Assembly: GCF_900104175.1 (NCBI RefSeq)
Contig: NZ_FNIX01000018.1
Coordinates: 1-64,000 of the forward strand
Source: Lentzea jiangxiensis
GTDB taxonomy: Bacteria > Actinomycetota > Actinomycetes > Mycobacteriales > Pseudonocardiaceae
Direction of reading: 5' to 3'
DNA: 64,000 nt
The stretch's first letter is position 1. Each line of letters begins with the position of its first letter. Shown piece by piece: positions 24,445 through 33,059 of this stretch. A model generated the notes under the pieces. The model was not told where the DNA came from, did no database searches, and worked only from the letters and a program-made list of their open reading frames with translations. The position numbers and the translations under genes were made by a program.

Positions 24445-25722
24445 GTGAACCAGATCCACTTCGCGTTGCAGGTCTTCGCCGCACTGGCGGTCGTGCTCGT
24501 CGCGACCACCCTGTGCGGGAGACTCGCCATGCTGGTCAAGCAGCCCAGGGTCGTGGGCGAGATGGTCGCGGGCGTCCTGCTCGGCCCCGCGCTGCTCGGC
24601 GCCGTCGCACCCGGCGTGCAGGCCCAGCTGTTCCCCTCCGACGTGAAGAGCACCCTGTACGTGCTCAGCACTATCGGCCTGACGTTCTACATGTTCCTCG
24701 TCGGGTCCTCTTTGGACCACGGCCTCACCACGGGTGCCAACGCCCGCAAGGCCACGGTGCTCGCCGTGTCCGGCATCGTGCCCACGTTCCTGCTCGGCGC
24801 CGGCGCGGCGGTCCTCTTCTACGACTCGCTGAGCCCCGAGGGGTCGAGCCTGTGGGTGTTCCTGCTGTTCGTCGGCGGCGCCCTGTCGATCACCGCGTTC
24901 CCGATGCTCGCGCGGATCCTGGAGGAACGCGGCATCGCCAACACCCCGATCGGCGGCCTCACCCTCGTCGCGGCGGCGATCGACGACGCCGTGGCGTGGG
25001 CGTTCCTCGCGCTGATCATCGCGGTCGGCGCCTCCGGCAGCCCGTCCGGAGCCCTGCGCACCATCCTCGGAGCGGCGATCTTCGCGGTGGTCATGCTGAC
25101 GCTGGGCCGCAGGTGGCTCGCCAAGCTCGGTGAGCGCGCCGAACGCGACGGCAAGCTCAGCCGCGACATGGTGGCCGTGGTGCTGCTGGTCGTCCTCGTG
25201 GCCGGCTGGTTCACCGACTACATCGGCGTGTTCTCGGTGTTCGGCGGGTTCATCACCGGCCTCGCGATGCCGAAGTCGAAGGTCGTGCGCCACGAGCTCG
25301 AGACCAAGCTCGCCGACCTCAACTCGATCCTGCTGCTGCCGGTGTTCTTCGCGTTCAGCGGCCTCAACACGCGGGTCGACGGGTTCGGCGCGGGCGGCGC
25401 GTTGTGGTTCCCGCTCGCGGTGATCATGCTGGCCGCGTTCGCCGGCAAGTACCTGGGCTGCGGGCTGGTGGTCCGCGCGCAGGGCTACTCGTGGCGCTAC
25501 GCGTCGGCGGTCGGCGGCCTGATGAACGCCCGCGGGCTGATGATCCTGATCTTCATCAACATCGGCCTGGCCTACGACCTGGTGACGCCCGAGATGTTCG
25601 CGATCCTCGTGGCCGTCGCGATCGTCACCACCGCCGCGGCCATGCCGATCTACCGCGCGTCGCTGCCCGACCACCTGGAGGCCACCGCCGACGTCAGGCC
25701 GTCCCCCGCACCAGTGCGGTGA
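24445..25722 (+). CDS. Cation:proton antiporter (CPA2, KefB/NhaS-like)
   Basis: 425 residues from GTG 24445 (GGAG eight bases upstream). Twelve or so membrane spans are evident, with MLVKQPRVVGEMVAGVLLGPALLG, SITAFPMLARILEERGI and AAAIDDAVAWAFLALI, the last carrying the paired Asp typical of electrogenic antiporters. There is no C-terminal RCK domain. It is the last gene of the plus-strand run, 16 bases behind the P450. Its presence in a biosynthetic cluster may mean product export, pH homeostasis or self-protection. It overlaps the opposing glycosyltransferase end by 29 bases. Confidence 0.9.
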   Translation: MNQIHFALQVFAALAVVLVATTLCGRLAMLVKQPRVVGEMVAGVLLGPALLGAVAPGVQAQLFPSDVKSTLYVLSTIGLTFYMFLVGSSLDHGLTTGANARKATVLAVSGIVPTFLLGAGAAVLFYDSLSPEGSSLWVFLLFVGGALSITAFPMLARILEERGIANTPIGGLTLVAAAIDDAVAWAFLALIIAVGASGSPSGALRTILGAAIFAVVMLTLGRRWLAKLGERAERDGKLSRDMVAVVLLVVLVAGWFTDYIGVFSVFGGFITGLAMPKSKVVRHELETKLADLNSILLLPVFFAFSGLNTRVDGFGAGGALWFPLAVIMLAAFAGKYLGCGLVVRAQGYSWRYASAVGGLMNARGLMILIFINIGLAYDLVTPEMFAILVAVAIVTTAAAMPIYRASLPDHLEATADVRPSPAPVR

Positions 25723-26812
25723 GCTCCTCGACGACGGCGGCCGGCTCGGGCATCCGGGCGATCTCGGCCGCCGCCGTCGTGGCCACGTTCCGCGCGGCCG
25801 GGTCGTCCAGCAGGTGGCGCGCCGCGGCGGTGACGGCGTCCGCGGTGGCCTCCGGACCGACGAGCTTCGCACCGGCACCGGTCTGGGCGAGGACGTCGGC
25901 GTTGACGAACTGGTCGGCGCCCTGGGGCAGCACGAGCTGCGGCAGGCCGGCCGCGAGCGCGCCGAGGACGGTGCCGGTTCCGCCGTGGTGCACCACGAGG
26001 TCAGCTCGCCGCAGCACCTGCGCCTGCGGCACGAACCCGGCGACGTGGACGGTGCCCGGCACCTCGCCCAGCAGCGCCGGATCGCCCGGGCCGAGCGCGA
26101 CCAGGACCGTGACCGGCAGGCGCGCGAGCCCGTCGACCGCGGCCCGCAGGACCTCCGTGCGGCCGAACGACACCGTGCCGAGCGTCAGGTACACCAGCGG
26201 TTTCGCCGATTCGACCTCGGGCATCGGGACGTCCAGGTCGAACGCCGCCGGCCGCTGCCGCAACACCGTCGGGAGCGCCGCGACGACCGGATCGCGCACG
26301 ACGTCCGGCCACAGGTCGACCACCACGTCGCCGAGCATCAGGTCGGCGGGCGCGGCACCGTCCCACAGCCACGCCATCTCCGGCGCGGCCAGCTGCTGCA
26401 CCGGCGGCGGCATCGACCGGCCGATCACGTGCGACACGACCGGGATCCCCGCGTCCCGCGCGGCCTTCGCGGCGCCGACGTCGCTCTGCTCGTAGACGAC
26501 GAGGTCGGGTCGGACCCGCGGCAGGAGCGCGGCGAGGTCGCCGGCTGTCGCGCGCGGCAGCACGTCCGCGAACATCGTGATCATCAGTCTGGTGACGTCG
26601 GCGTCACCGTGCCGACGGCGTGCCTCGGCTTCGGCCTCCCCGACCGAGATGCCCGCCGGGTGTGCCTCGAAACCGAGGTCCCGCACGATGCCGAGGAAGT
26701 CCTGTCCGGTCGCGAACACGACCTCGTGGCCCGCTTCCCGCGCTGCCCTCGCGAGCGGGACCAGGGGGAAGACGTGGCCGTAGGCCGGACGGCACGAGAA
26801 GAGGATGCGCAC
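25694..26812 (-). CDS. GT1-type (UGT/MGT-like) glycosyltransferase
   Basis: 372 residues from ATG 26812. The GT-B fold is recognised by the N-terminal MRILFSCRPAYGHVFPLVPLARA, the donor-binding YLTLGTVSFG, and VVHHGGTGTVLGALAAGLPQLVLPQGADQFVNA with the terminal DQ. This family glycosylates small natural products with NDP-sugars, or inactivates macrolides. No sugar biosynthesis genes lie nearby. It converges on the antiporter; its role in the neighbouring cluster is an inference. Confidence 0.93.
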   Translation of the reverse strand: MRILFSCRPAYGHVFPLVPLARAAREAGHEVVFATGQDFLGIVRDLGFEAHPAGISVGEAEAEARRRHGDADVTRLMITMFADVLPRATAGDLAALLPRVRPDLVVYEQSDVGAAKAARDAGIPVVSHVIGRSMPPPVQQLAAPEMAWLWDGAAPADLMLGDVVVDLWPDVVRDPVVAALPTVLRQRPAAFDLDVPMPEVESAKPLVYLTLGTVSFGRTEVLRAAVDGLARLPVTVLVALGPGDPALLGEVPGTVHVAGFVPQAQVLRRADLVVHHGGTGTVLGALAAGLPQLVLPQGADQFVNADVLAQTGAGAKLVGPEATADAVTAAARHLLDDPAARNVATTAAAEIARMPEPAAVVEELTALVRGTA

Positions 26813-26851
26813 CCCGTCGAGGCTAGTGATCCTCCACCGGTCGAGGGGTCT

Positions 26852-26877
26852 TTTCAGTCAACACTGAAGCAATAGAG
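26852..26877. promoter_or_regulatory. Copy D of the ACTGAAG dyad, upstream of the PaaK-like gene
   Basis: TTCAGT (26853-26858), CAAC, ACTGAA (26863-26868), then GCAATAGAG. The dyad is perfect over six bases with a four-base spacer. It lies in the 97-base divergent gap between the glycosyltransferase start (26812) and the ligase start (26910). It shares 18-20 positions with the copies near 3640, 7270 and 7590. Confidence 0.6.
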
Positions 26878-26909
26878 CAAGCAGAGATGGATTTGCTCGC
26901 TAGGCTCCG

Positions 26910-28358
26910 ATGATGGACAGCAGCCGGCAGACCCGTGTGCGCCAGGCCTTCGACGACTTCTTCGCGACCGGCGAGCCGAAGTCCCCGAGCTGGGTGCTCG
27001 ACCTGTTCGGGCACACGGCCTCCACAGTGCCCGCCTACCGGGACCTGCTGGCGGAGAACGGGATCGAGCCCGCGTCGATCACGACGTTCGAGGACTTCCA
27101 GCGGCTGCCGTTGCTCGACAAGGCGAACTACCACGAGCGGTACCCGTTGCCGGAGCTGTGCCGCGACGGATCGCTCACCGGCTGCGACATGATCGCGGTG
27201 TCGTCCGGGTCGAGCGGGCGGCCGACGGTCTGGCCGCGGGCGCTCGAGGACGAGCTGCACGTCGCGCGGCGCTTCGAGCAGGTGCTCGTCGACGGGTTCG
27301 GGGCGGACGAGCGGACGACGCTCGCCGTGGTGTGCTTCCCTCTCGGCACGTGGGTCGGCGGGCTGTTCACGCAGGCGTGCGTGCGGCACCTCGCGGCGAA
27401 GGGCTGCCCGATCACGGTCGTGGCGCCGGGCAACAACAAGGCGGAGATCCTGCGCGTGCTGCCGGAACTGGCGCCGCACTTCGAGCAGGTCGTGGTCCTG
27501 GGCTACCCGCCGTTCGTGAAGGACGTCGTCGACACCGGTGTCGCGGAGGGCGTCGACTGGCCCGCGTACCGGATCAAGCTCGTGCTGGCCGGAGAGGTGT
27601 TCAGCGAGCAGTGGCGCGACCTGGTGTCCCGGCGCGCGGGCATCGCCGATCCCGTCCGCGACGTCGCTTCCCTCTACGGCACAGCGGATTCCGGCGTGCT
27701 GGGCAACGAGACCCCGCTGTCGGCGAGCATCCGGCGGTTCCTCGCGGACCGGCCCGCTCTGGCGCGCGAGGTCTTCGGTGACCCACGGCTGCCGACCCTC
27801 GTGCAGTACGACCCGGCGAGCCGGTTCTTCGAGGTGCACGACGGCATGCTGGTGTTCACCGCGGACGGCGGGATCCCGCTGATCCGCTACCGGATCGCCG
27901 ACGAGGGCGGGCTGCTGGAGCACGGCGCGTTGCTCGAACTGTGCGCCCGCAACGGCTTCACTCCCCCGCCGGGACCGGAGCTGCCGTTCGTGTTCCTGTT
28001 CGGGCGGTCGCTGTTCACGGTGTCGTTCTTCGGCGCGAACATCTACCCCGAGAACGTGGCGGTCGGCTTGGAACAGCCGGGGATCAGCGAGGTCGTCACG
28101 GGCAAGTTCGTGGTCGAATCCGTCGAGGACGAAGATCGCGATCGGCGGCTGCGGATCACGGTCGAGACCGCGCCGGGCGCGACCGCGGACGCGGCGGAGG
28201 TCGCCGAGTCGATCCGCGCCCAGCTGCTGCGGCTCAACAGCGAGTACGCGCACTACGTGCCCGCCGAACGGCAGCTGCCCGAGGTCGTGCTGAGGCCGGC
28301 CGGCGACCCCGAGCACTTCCCCACCGGCGTGAAGCACAGGTACACCCGACGGGCGTGA
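26910..28358 (+). CDS. Phenylacetate-CoA ligase (PaaK)-like adenylating enzyme
   Basis: 482 residues from ATG 26910 (ATG 26913 is equivalent). The PaaK-type signature is AVSSGSSGRPTVWPR (ATP loop, near residues 95-109), followed by TLAVVCFPLGTWVGGLF, LYGTADSGVLGNETP and IPLIRYRIADEGG. The C-terminal lobe has GANIYPENVAVGLEQPG. The family activates arylacetic or aryl acids without the classical AMP-binding domain order; some members load aryl starter units. It lies next to a glycosyltransferase and the lyase operon, so the aryl acid may come from that pathway (inference). Confidence 0.88.
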   Translation: MMDSSRQTRVRQAFDDFFATGEPKSPSWVLDLFGHTASTVPAYRDLLAENGIEPASITTFEDFQRLPLLDKANYHERYPLPELCRDGSLTGCDMIAVSSGSSGRPTVWPRALEDELHVARRFEQVLVDGFGADERTTLAVVCFPLGTWVGGLFTQACVRHLAAKGCPITVVAPGNNKAEILRVLPELAPHFEQVVVLGYPPFVKDVVDTGVAEGVDWPAYRIKLVLAGEVFSEQWRDLVSRRAGIADPVRDVASLYGTADSGVLGNETPLSASIRRFLADRPALAREVFGDPRLPTLVQYDPASRFFEVHDGMLVFTADGGIPLIRYRIADEGGLLEHGALLELCARNGFTPPPGPELPFVFLFGRSLFTVSFFGANIYPENVAVGLEQPGISEVVTGKFVVESVEDEDRDRRLRITVETAPGATADAAEVAESIRAQLLRLNSEYAHYVPAERQLPEVVLRPAGDPEHFPTGVKHRYTRRA

Positions 28359-28475
28359 AAAGCGCTTTGCGCCACGCAGCAATAGCTTTCCCGGATTCCC
28401 CTCCCTGCCTGGAGTGGCGTTGCTGACGACCCGGCGGCAGGGTTGTCGGTGCCGCACCAGCAGACGTCGCCGGGG

Positions 28476-29939
28476 TCAGCCCTGCCCGGCAGGAACTGGG
28501 ACTCGGCGGCGCTTCCACAGCCCGGCCACGCACGCGGCGAGGGCGGCACCCGTGAGCAGGACGTGGACGGCGCCGCCGAACCTCGTCGCGAACGTCAGGT
28601 CCGTGCGCAGCGGCACGCTGTCGACCATCAGGTCGTCGGTGAACATCCCGGTCGACCGCACCACGCTGCCGTCCGGCCGCACCACCGCGCTCACGCCGCT
28701 GATAGCCGCGACCACGACCGCCCTGCCGTGCTCGACGGCGCGCAGGCGGGCCATCCCGAGCTGCTGGTAGGTCATCTCGCCTCGGCCGTACCAGGCGTTG
28801 TTCGTCGGAACGACCAGCACCTGAGCACCCGCGGCCGCGCTCTCGCGCAGGACGTAGTCGTAGGCGACCTCGTAGCAGATGCCGACGCCCACGCGCGTGC
28901 CCGCGATGTCCAGCGCACCCGGTTCGGTGCCCGCCTCGAGGTCCGCTTGGTCGGCGAACGGCGTCACGAGCCGCGCCAGCGGGCGCAGCGGGATGTGCTC
29001 GGCGAACGGGACGAGCTCCTGCTTCGCGTACGACCGCCCCGCGCCGGTCACGGGGTCCCAGGCGATGACGGCGTTCTCCGCACCGCGCAACGCGCTCACG
29101 AGGGTCGGCACGCCGAGGTCGCGGATGGCGCCGTCGAGCACCGGGTCGCGGTCGCGGGTCCTGGTCGCGCTCTCCGGCCACACCACGAGGTCCGGCTCGG
29201 GCAGCGCGCCGCCGCGGACCAGCGCGGCCAGTTCGGCGGTCTTGCGCAGGTGGTTGTCGCGCAGGGTGGCGCCCTCGCTGAGCAGGCCGAGGCCGAGGTC
29301 GGGCGCGTTGCCCTGCACGACGGCGACGGTGCGCTGCCCGGCCTGGGCGTCGACCGAGATCAGCGGGCCCGCGGCGAGCGCGGCGACGATCGGCACGAGC
29401 GCCCACGCGCGGGTCCACCGGGGCAGCCAGGCGGCCAGGCCGAAGCCGGTGACGACCACCGCGAACGTCACCAGCGGCGCCCCGCCGACCACGGCGAGCC
29501 GCCCGAACGGCCCGTCGACCTGGCCGAACGCGACGCGGCCCCACGGGAAGCCGTTGAACGGGACGAGGCCGCGCAGGGTCTCCTGCAGCACGAACAGCAG
29601 CGCCGCCCACACCGGTGCCGCGGGCAACTGTGCCACCAGCGGGAACAGCGCGCAGACGCCGCCGATGAACAGCGCCATCAACGCGCTGAGCACGAGCCAC
29701 GGCCAGGGGCCGAAGTCGGTGCCGAGGAAGTGCTGGATCCACCACAGGTGCGGCAGGAAGAACGCGAAGCCGAAGACGAACCCGAGACGGCCCGAGTGCC
29801 GGCCGTTCCTCAGGACGAGCCACAGCACGACGAACGCGGGCACGGCCAGCCACCAGAGCGTGCGCGGCGGGAAGCTCAGCGCCAGCGCTCCGCCGGACAG
29901 CGCGGCCGCGCCGTAGCGGACGAGATCAGCTCTGCGCAA
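28476..29939 (-). CDS. lnt: Apolipoprotein N-acyltransferase
   Basis: 487 residues from TTG 29939, with GAGGG six bases upstream, overlapping the previous gene by 14 bases. It has six or so N-terminal membrane spans, then a nitrilase-like domain with the catalytic triad: Glu in VWPESAT, Lys in YAKQELVPFAEH and Cys in GICYEVAYD. It adds the third acyl chain to the lipoprotein N-terminal cysteine at the outer face of the membrane. In many actinobacteria lnt is fused or adjacent to polyprenol-phosphate-mannose synthase; here the neighbour is a mannosyltransferase, a related context. Confidence 0.95.
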   Translation of the reverse strand: MRRADLVRYGAAALSGGALALSFPPRTLWWLAVPAFVVLWLVLRNGRHSGRLGFVFGFAFFLPHLWWIQHFLGTDFGPWPWLVLSALMALFIGGVCALFPLVAQLPAAPVWAALLFVLQETLRGLVPFNGFPWGRVAFGQVDGPFGRLAVVGGAPLVTFAVVVTGFGLAAWLPRWTRAWALVPIVAALAAGPLISVDAQAGQRTVAVVQGNAPDLGLGLLSEGATLRDNHLRKTAELAALVRGGALPEPDLVVWPESATRTRDRDPVLDGAIRDLGVPTLVSALRGAENAVIAWDPVTGAGRSYAKQELVPFAEHIPLRPLARLVTPFADQADLEAGTEPGALDIAGTRVGVGICYEVAYDYVLRESAAAGAQVLVVPTNNAWYGRGEMTYQQLGMARLRAVEHGRAVVVAAISGVSAVVRPDGSVVRSTGMFTDDLMVDSVPLRTDLTFATRFGGAVHVLLTGAALAACVAGLWKRRRVPVPAGQG

Positions 29940-31386
29940 CGGACACCCTCGCCCGGCGCAGGACGACGTACGCGCCCGCCACCAGGGCGATCCCGAGCAC
30001 GTAGGCCGCGATCAGCTCGGCGACGCGACCCGAGAAGTCACCCGCGAGCGGCGGCACCAGCAGCGCGAACACCCCGGCGACCGCGGCGACCCTCGTGCGC
30101 CACGGCCCGTCCGGCAGGCACGCGGCCAGCGGCAGCACCGCCCACAGCAGGTACCACGGCTGGATCACCGGCCCCAGCACCACGATCAGGCTCATCATCA
30201 TCCCCAGCGCCGTCACCTCGGAGATCCCGCCGCGCAGGTGGCGGTGCACCACCACGGCCACGCCGCACAGGATCAGCACGAGCCCCGCGATCCGTGCCGA
30301 GGAAATTATCGCCTGACCGCTCTGCGGCCCGAACACCGCACCCGCCAGGTAGCCGGGCCAGTTGGTCGGCGCCATCCAGCTGTTGATCTTCGACGGCGTG
30401 CCGAGCGCCCGCACCCAGCCGAAGCCGGAGCCTCCGGCCAGTGACGTCAGGGCCGAGACCGCGGCGGCGGCGACCACCATGGACAGTCCCGCGAGGACGA
30501 ACCTCACCAGGCCTCCGCCCAGTCGCCGGGCCAGTGCGGTGCCGACGACCGCGAGCGCGACGAGCGCGGGCAGCTTGACCTGTGCGCCGAGTCCGATGAG
30601 GACGACGCCGGCCGTGAACTGCCACCACTGCACGCCGGGCAGCGCGGTGAGGGCCACGACGGTGCCGGACAGCATGAGCCCGAGCATCAGGGCGTCGTTG
30701 TGGACACCGCCGATGAGGTGCCACAGCACCAGTGGGTTCAGCACACCCAGCCACAGCGCCGCGCGTTCGTCGACACCGGCGATCTTCGCGAGCCTCGGCA
30801 CCGACCAGACCACGAGCAGCAGGCCCAGCACCGACACCAGCCGGTACAGCCCGATGCCCAGGACCGGGTCGCCGCTCGTGACCTCGGCGATGACGCGTTC
30901 GACCGTGCCGAACAGCGGCCCGTACGGCGACGGGGTCTCGCGCCAGTAGGAGCCGACCCGTGCGACGGCCTCCGCACTCGCCCCCGCCGCCGGGCTGACC
31001 ACGTTCGGGTCGAGCCCCCGCGCGGCCACCTCCCCCTGGGCGAGGTAGCTGAAGACGTCGCGGTTGAACAGCGGCGGGGCCACCAGCAGCGGCCCGCACC
31101 ACCACGCCAGCGTCCGGCGCAGCCACACCGGGTCCGGCAGCGCGTTCCTCAGCAGCACCCACGCCAGCACGACCAGCCCGGCACCCGCGATCGCCGCGCC
31201 CAGCGCGAGCGGCGGTGCCCCGGCGCTCACCGCCCACGCCCCGGCCGTGAGCAGGAGCGCGCCGCCGAAGCCCGTCCAGCGCACCAGGTCCGGGGCGTCG
31301 TCCCGGGTGGCGGGGGTGACGGTGGTGGGCCAGCGGTAGGTGACGGTCTGCACGGAAGAGACAGTGCTGTCCGGACCGGTCGTCAC
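29926..31386 (-). CDS. Polyprenol-phosphomannose-dependent mannosyltransferase (MptA/MptB-like GT-C)
   Basis: 486 residues from GTG 31386. It is highly hydrophobic with about 12-13 spans. The conserved first periplasmic loop contains FNRDVFSYLAQGEVAARGLDPN, matching the RDVYSY-AQG signature of MptA/MptB alpha-1,6-mannosyltransferases, and KLPALVAL and WYLLWAVLPL follow. These enzymes use polyprenyl-phosphomannose to build lipomannan-type glycans outside the membrane. It is coupled to lnt, suggesting a joint envelope operon. Confidence 0.88.
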   Translation of the reverse strand: MTTGPDSTVSSVQTVTYRWPTTVTPATRDDAPDLVRWTGFGGALLLTAGAWAVSAGAPPLALGAAIAGAGLVVLAWVLLRNALPDPVWLRRTLAWWCGPLLVAPPLFNRDVFSYLAQGEVAARGLDPNVVSPAAGASAEAVARVGSYWRETPSPYGPLFGTVERVIAEVTSGDPVLGIGLYRLVSVLGLLLVVWSVPRLAKIAGVDERAALWLGVLNPLVLWHLIGGVHNDALMLGLMLSGTVVALTALPGVQWWQFTAGVVLIGLGAQVKLPALVALAVVGTALARRLGGGLVRFVLAGLSMVVAAAAVSALTSLAGGSGFGWVRALGTPSKINSWMAPTNWPGYLAGAVFGPQSGQAIISSARIAGLVLILCGVAVVVHRHLRGGISEVTALGMMMSLIVVLGPVIQPWYLLWAVLPLAACLPDGPWRTRVAAVAGVFALLVPPLAGDFSGRVAELIAAYVLGIALVAGAYVVLRRARVSVAQS

Positions 31387-31453
31387 GCGTCCGACTGTGG
31401 TCGCGTTCCCACGTACGACTTGAGGATGATCTTTCGGAAACGGGTTTCGCGGC

Positions 31454-31620
31454 TCAACTCCCGGCGAAGTCGTGCGTCATCCACACGGTTTCCTCGGCGT
31501 CGCGGATCACGACCCCGGAGATCGGGTCGACGGCGTCCTCGACAGGATCGCCCGTGCCGACGTTCTCGGCGACGGAACTCCACCGCACGTCCGCCGCGGT
31601 GCTGCTCTGATGAACCCCCG
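31454..31620 (-). pseudogene. Possible remnant of a CAP/SCP-domain protein
   Basis: On the minus strand a start-less frame reads HQSSTAADVRWSSVAENVG and, after a shortened middle, EETVWMTHDFAGS before TGA 31454-31456. The first part resembles the CAP-domain W-x-x-V-x-EN-V motif, and the last resembles the closing strand (VYxTQDFAG). About 40 residues expected between them are missing. It lies in the 264-base gap between the mannosyltransferase and GNAT genes. The match is by eye only. Confidence 0.33.
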
Positions 31621-31650
31621 ACAGCCCAGCTCGGGGACTAGGCTCGTCAG

Positions 31651-32127
31651 GTGATCCGTGAAGTGACGCTGCGCCCCGTCGAGGACGCCGATTTCGACGC
31701 GTTGTTCGAGTTCATGCGCGACCCCGAATCGGTCAGGATGGCCGCGTTCACCGCGCAGGACCCCGACGACCGGGAGGCGTTCGAGGCGCACCTGCGGCGC
31801 AACCTCGCGAACCCGGACACCACGAACCGGGTGATCGTCGGCGACGGGCGGGTCGTCGGCAGCATCGCGAGCTTCGTCATCGAGGGCGACACCGAGATCA
31901 CCTACTGGGTCGACCGCTCCGTCTGGGGGCAGGGCGTCGCCGGGCGGGCGGTGGAGCTGCTGCTGCGGGAAGTCACCACGAGGCCGGTGCACGCGCGGGT
32001 CGCGAGTGACAACGCCGGGTCGCGGCGGGTGCTGTTGCGGGCGGGCTTCGAGGTGGTCGGCACGGACGTGGGGTACGCCAACGCGCGCAAGGCCGAGGTC
32101 GAGGAGACGATCCTCAAGCTCGGCTGA
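31651..32127 (+). CDS. GNAT-family N-acetyltransferase
   Basis: 158 residues from GTG 31651. The opening REVTLRPVEDADFDALFEFMRDPESVRMAAF is typical of RimJ-like GNATs. The acetyl-CoA loop is WGQGVAGRAVELLLREV, followed by ARVASDNAGSRRVLLRAGFEVVG. The acceptor is unknown. Its end overlaps the opposing HTH gene by 14 bases. Confidence 0.9.
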   Translation: MIREVTLRPVEDADFDALFEFMRDPESVRMAAFTAQDPDDREAFEAHLRRNLANPDTTNRVIVGDGRVVGSIASFVIEGDTEITYWVDRSVWGQGVAGRAVELLLREVTTRPVHARVASDNAGSRRVLLRAGFEVVGTDVGYANARKAEVEETILKLG

Positions 32128-32959
32128 CGAACTCCTCGGTGCCCAGGACGCCGAGCAGTTGCAGCTTGTCGAACGCCTCGGTGCGCGGGGGTGCGGTCAG
32201 CACGAGCAGGGCCTGCGACTGGTCCTCGGTGAACAGCGCCTGGCAGTCGACCTCGATCGCGCCGAGCTGCGGGTGGATCAGCACCTTGTGGTCCTCGTAG
32301 CGCTTGGCGACCTCGTGCCGTTCCCACAGCCGCGCGAACTCGGCGCTTTCCTTCTGCAGCACGCGGACCAGCTCGCCTGCCCGTGAACGCGCGCCCATCG
32401 AGGCGTACGCGGCGCGCAGGCTCGCCACCTGGGCGCGGCTCTGCCGCTCGCGGTCGTCCTCGGGGTAGACCAGGCGCTCGCGCGGGTCGGTGAACCAGCG
32501 GTAGATCCCGCTGCGGGCGAGGCCGGTGAAGTGCGAGGAGTCGCCGTAGAGCGCCTCGGCGAACCTGTTCTGCACCAGGACCTCGCCGAGGTTCGACAGG
32601 ATCAGCGCCGGGGTGTCGGTGATGCGGTCCAGCACGCGCTGCAACGCCGGCGCGACGTGCGTGGTGGTGACCTGGGGCGACGGGGCGTTGCGACCGGCGA
32701 CGCGGAACAGGTAGTCGCGTTCGTCACCGGTCAGCCGCAGCGCGCGGGCGAGAGAGGTCAGCATGTGCTCGCTCGGCTGCGGGCCGCGTCGCTGCTCCAG
32801 GCGCGTGTAGTAGTCCGTCGACATGGCGGCCAGCGCCGCGACCTCCTCGCGCCGCAACCCCGTCGCCCGCCTGCGCGCGCCGGCGGGCAGCCCGACGTCC
32901 TGCGGCCGCAGTTCCTCCCGGCGGCGGCGCAGGAAGGCCGCGAGCTCCACCCGATCCAT
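32114..32959 (-). CDS. XRE-family regulator with MmyB-like ligand domain
   Basis: 281 residues from ATG 32959. The N-terminal HTH reads RRRATGLRREEVAALAAMSTDYYTRLEQRRGPQPSEHML, followed by LARALRLTGDERDYLFRVAG. The rest (LILSNLGEVLVQNRFAEALYG, YRWFTDPRERLVYPEDDRERQSR) is the MmyB-like PAS-type domain found in actinobacterial regulators of short-chain dehydrogenases. It is divergent from the SDR gene at 33060 with a 100-base gap, the usual arrangement for repression of that target. Confidence 0.93.
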   Translation of the reverse strand: MDRVELAAFLRRRREELRPQDVGLPAGARRRATGLRREEVAALAAMSTDYYTRLEQRRGPQPSEHMLTSLARALRLTGDERDYLFRVAGRNAPSPQVTTTHVAPALQRVLDRITDTPALILSNLGEVLVQNRFAEALYGDSSHFTGLARSGIYRWFTDPRERLVYPEDDRERQSRAQVASLRAAYASMGARSRAGELVRVLQKESAEFARLWERHEVAKRYEDHKVLIHPQLGAIEVDCQALFTEDQSQALLVLTAPPRTEAFDKLQLLGVLGTEEFVSRA

Positions 32960-33059
32960 GCACTCCAGTATCCGGGGCCCGGCGCGCCGTGCCAGGGATC
33001 GCCGATCCCCCGATAAGCGCTCTCTGCCGCACGTCGGCGGAAGGTCCGAAGCTCGGTGC

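Noticed and set aside
23989-25878. 629-residue minus-strand frame
   Set aside because: It is antisense to the P450 and antiporter genes, with low-complexity charged sequence.
28360-28400. AAAGCGCTTT palindrome and AGCAATAG after the PaaK-like gene
   Set aside because: The arms are only five bases and no dyad accompanies AGCAATAG, so neither operator nor terminator is supported.
30470-31386. Alternative reading of the GT-C protein as a DUF2029 (GT87) enzyme
   Set aside because: The RDVFSYLAQG loop and overall length fit the MptA/MptB group better, although both are GT-C mannosyltransferases.
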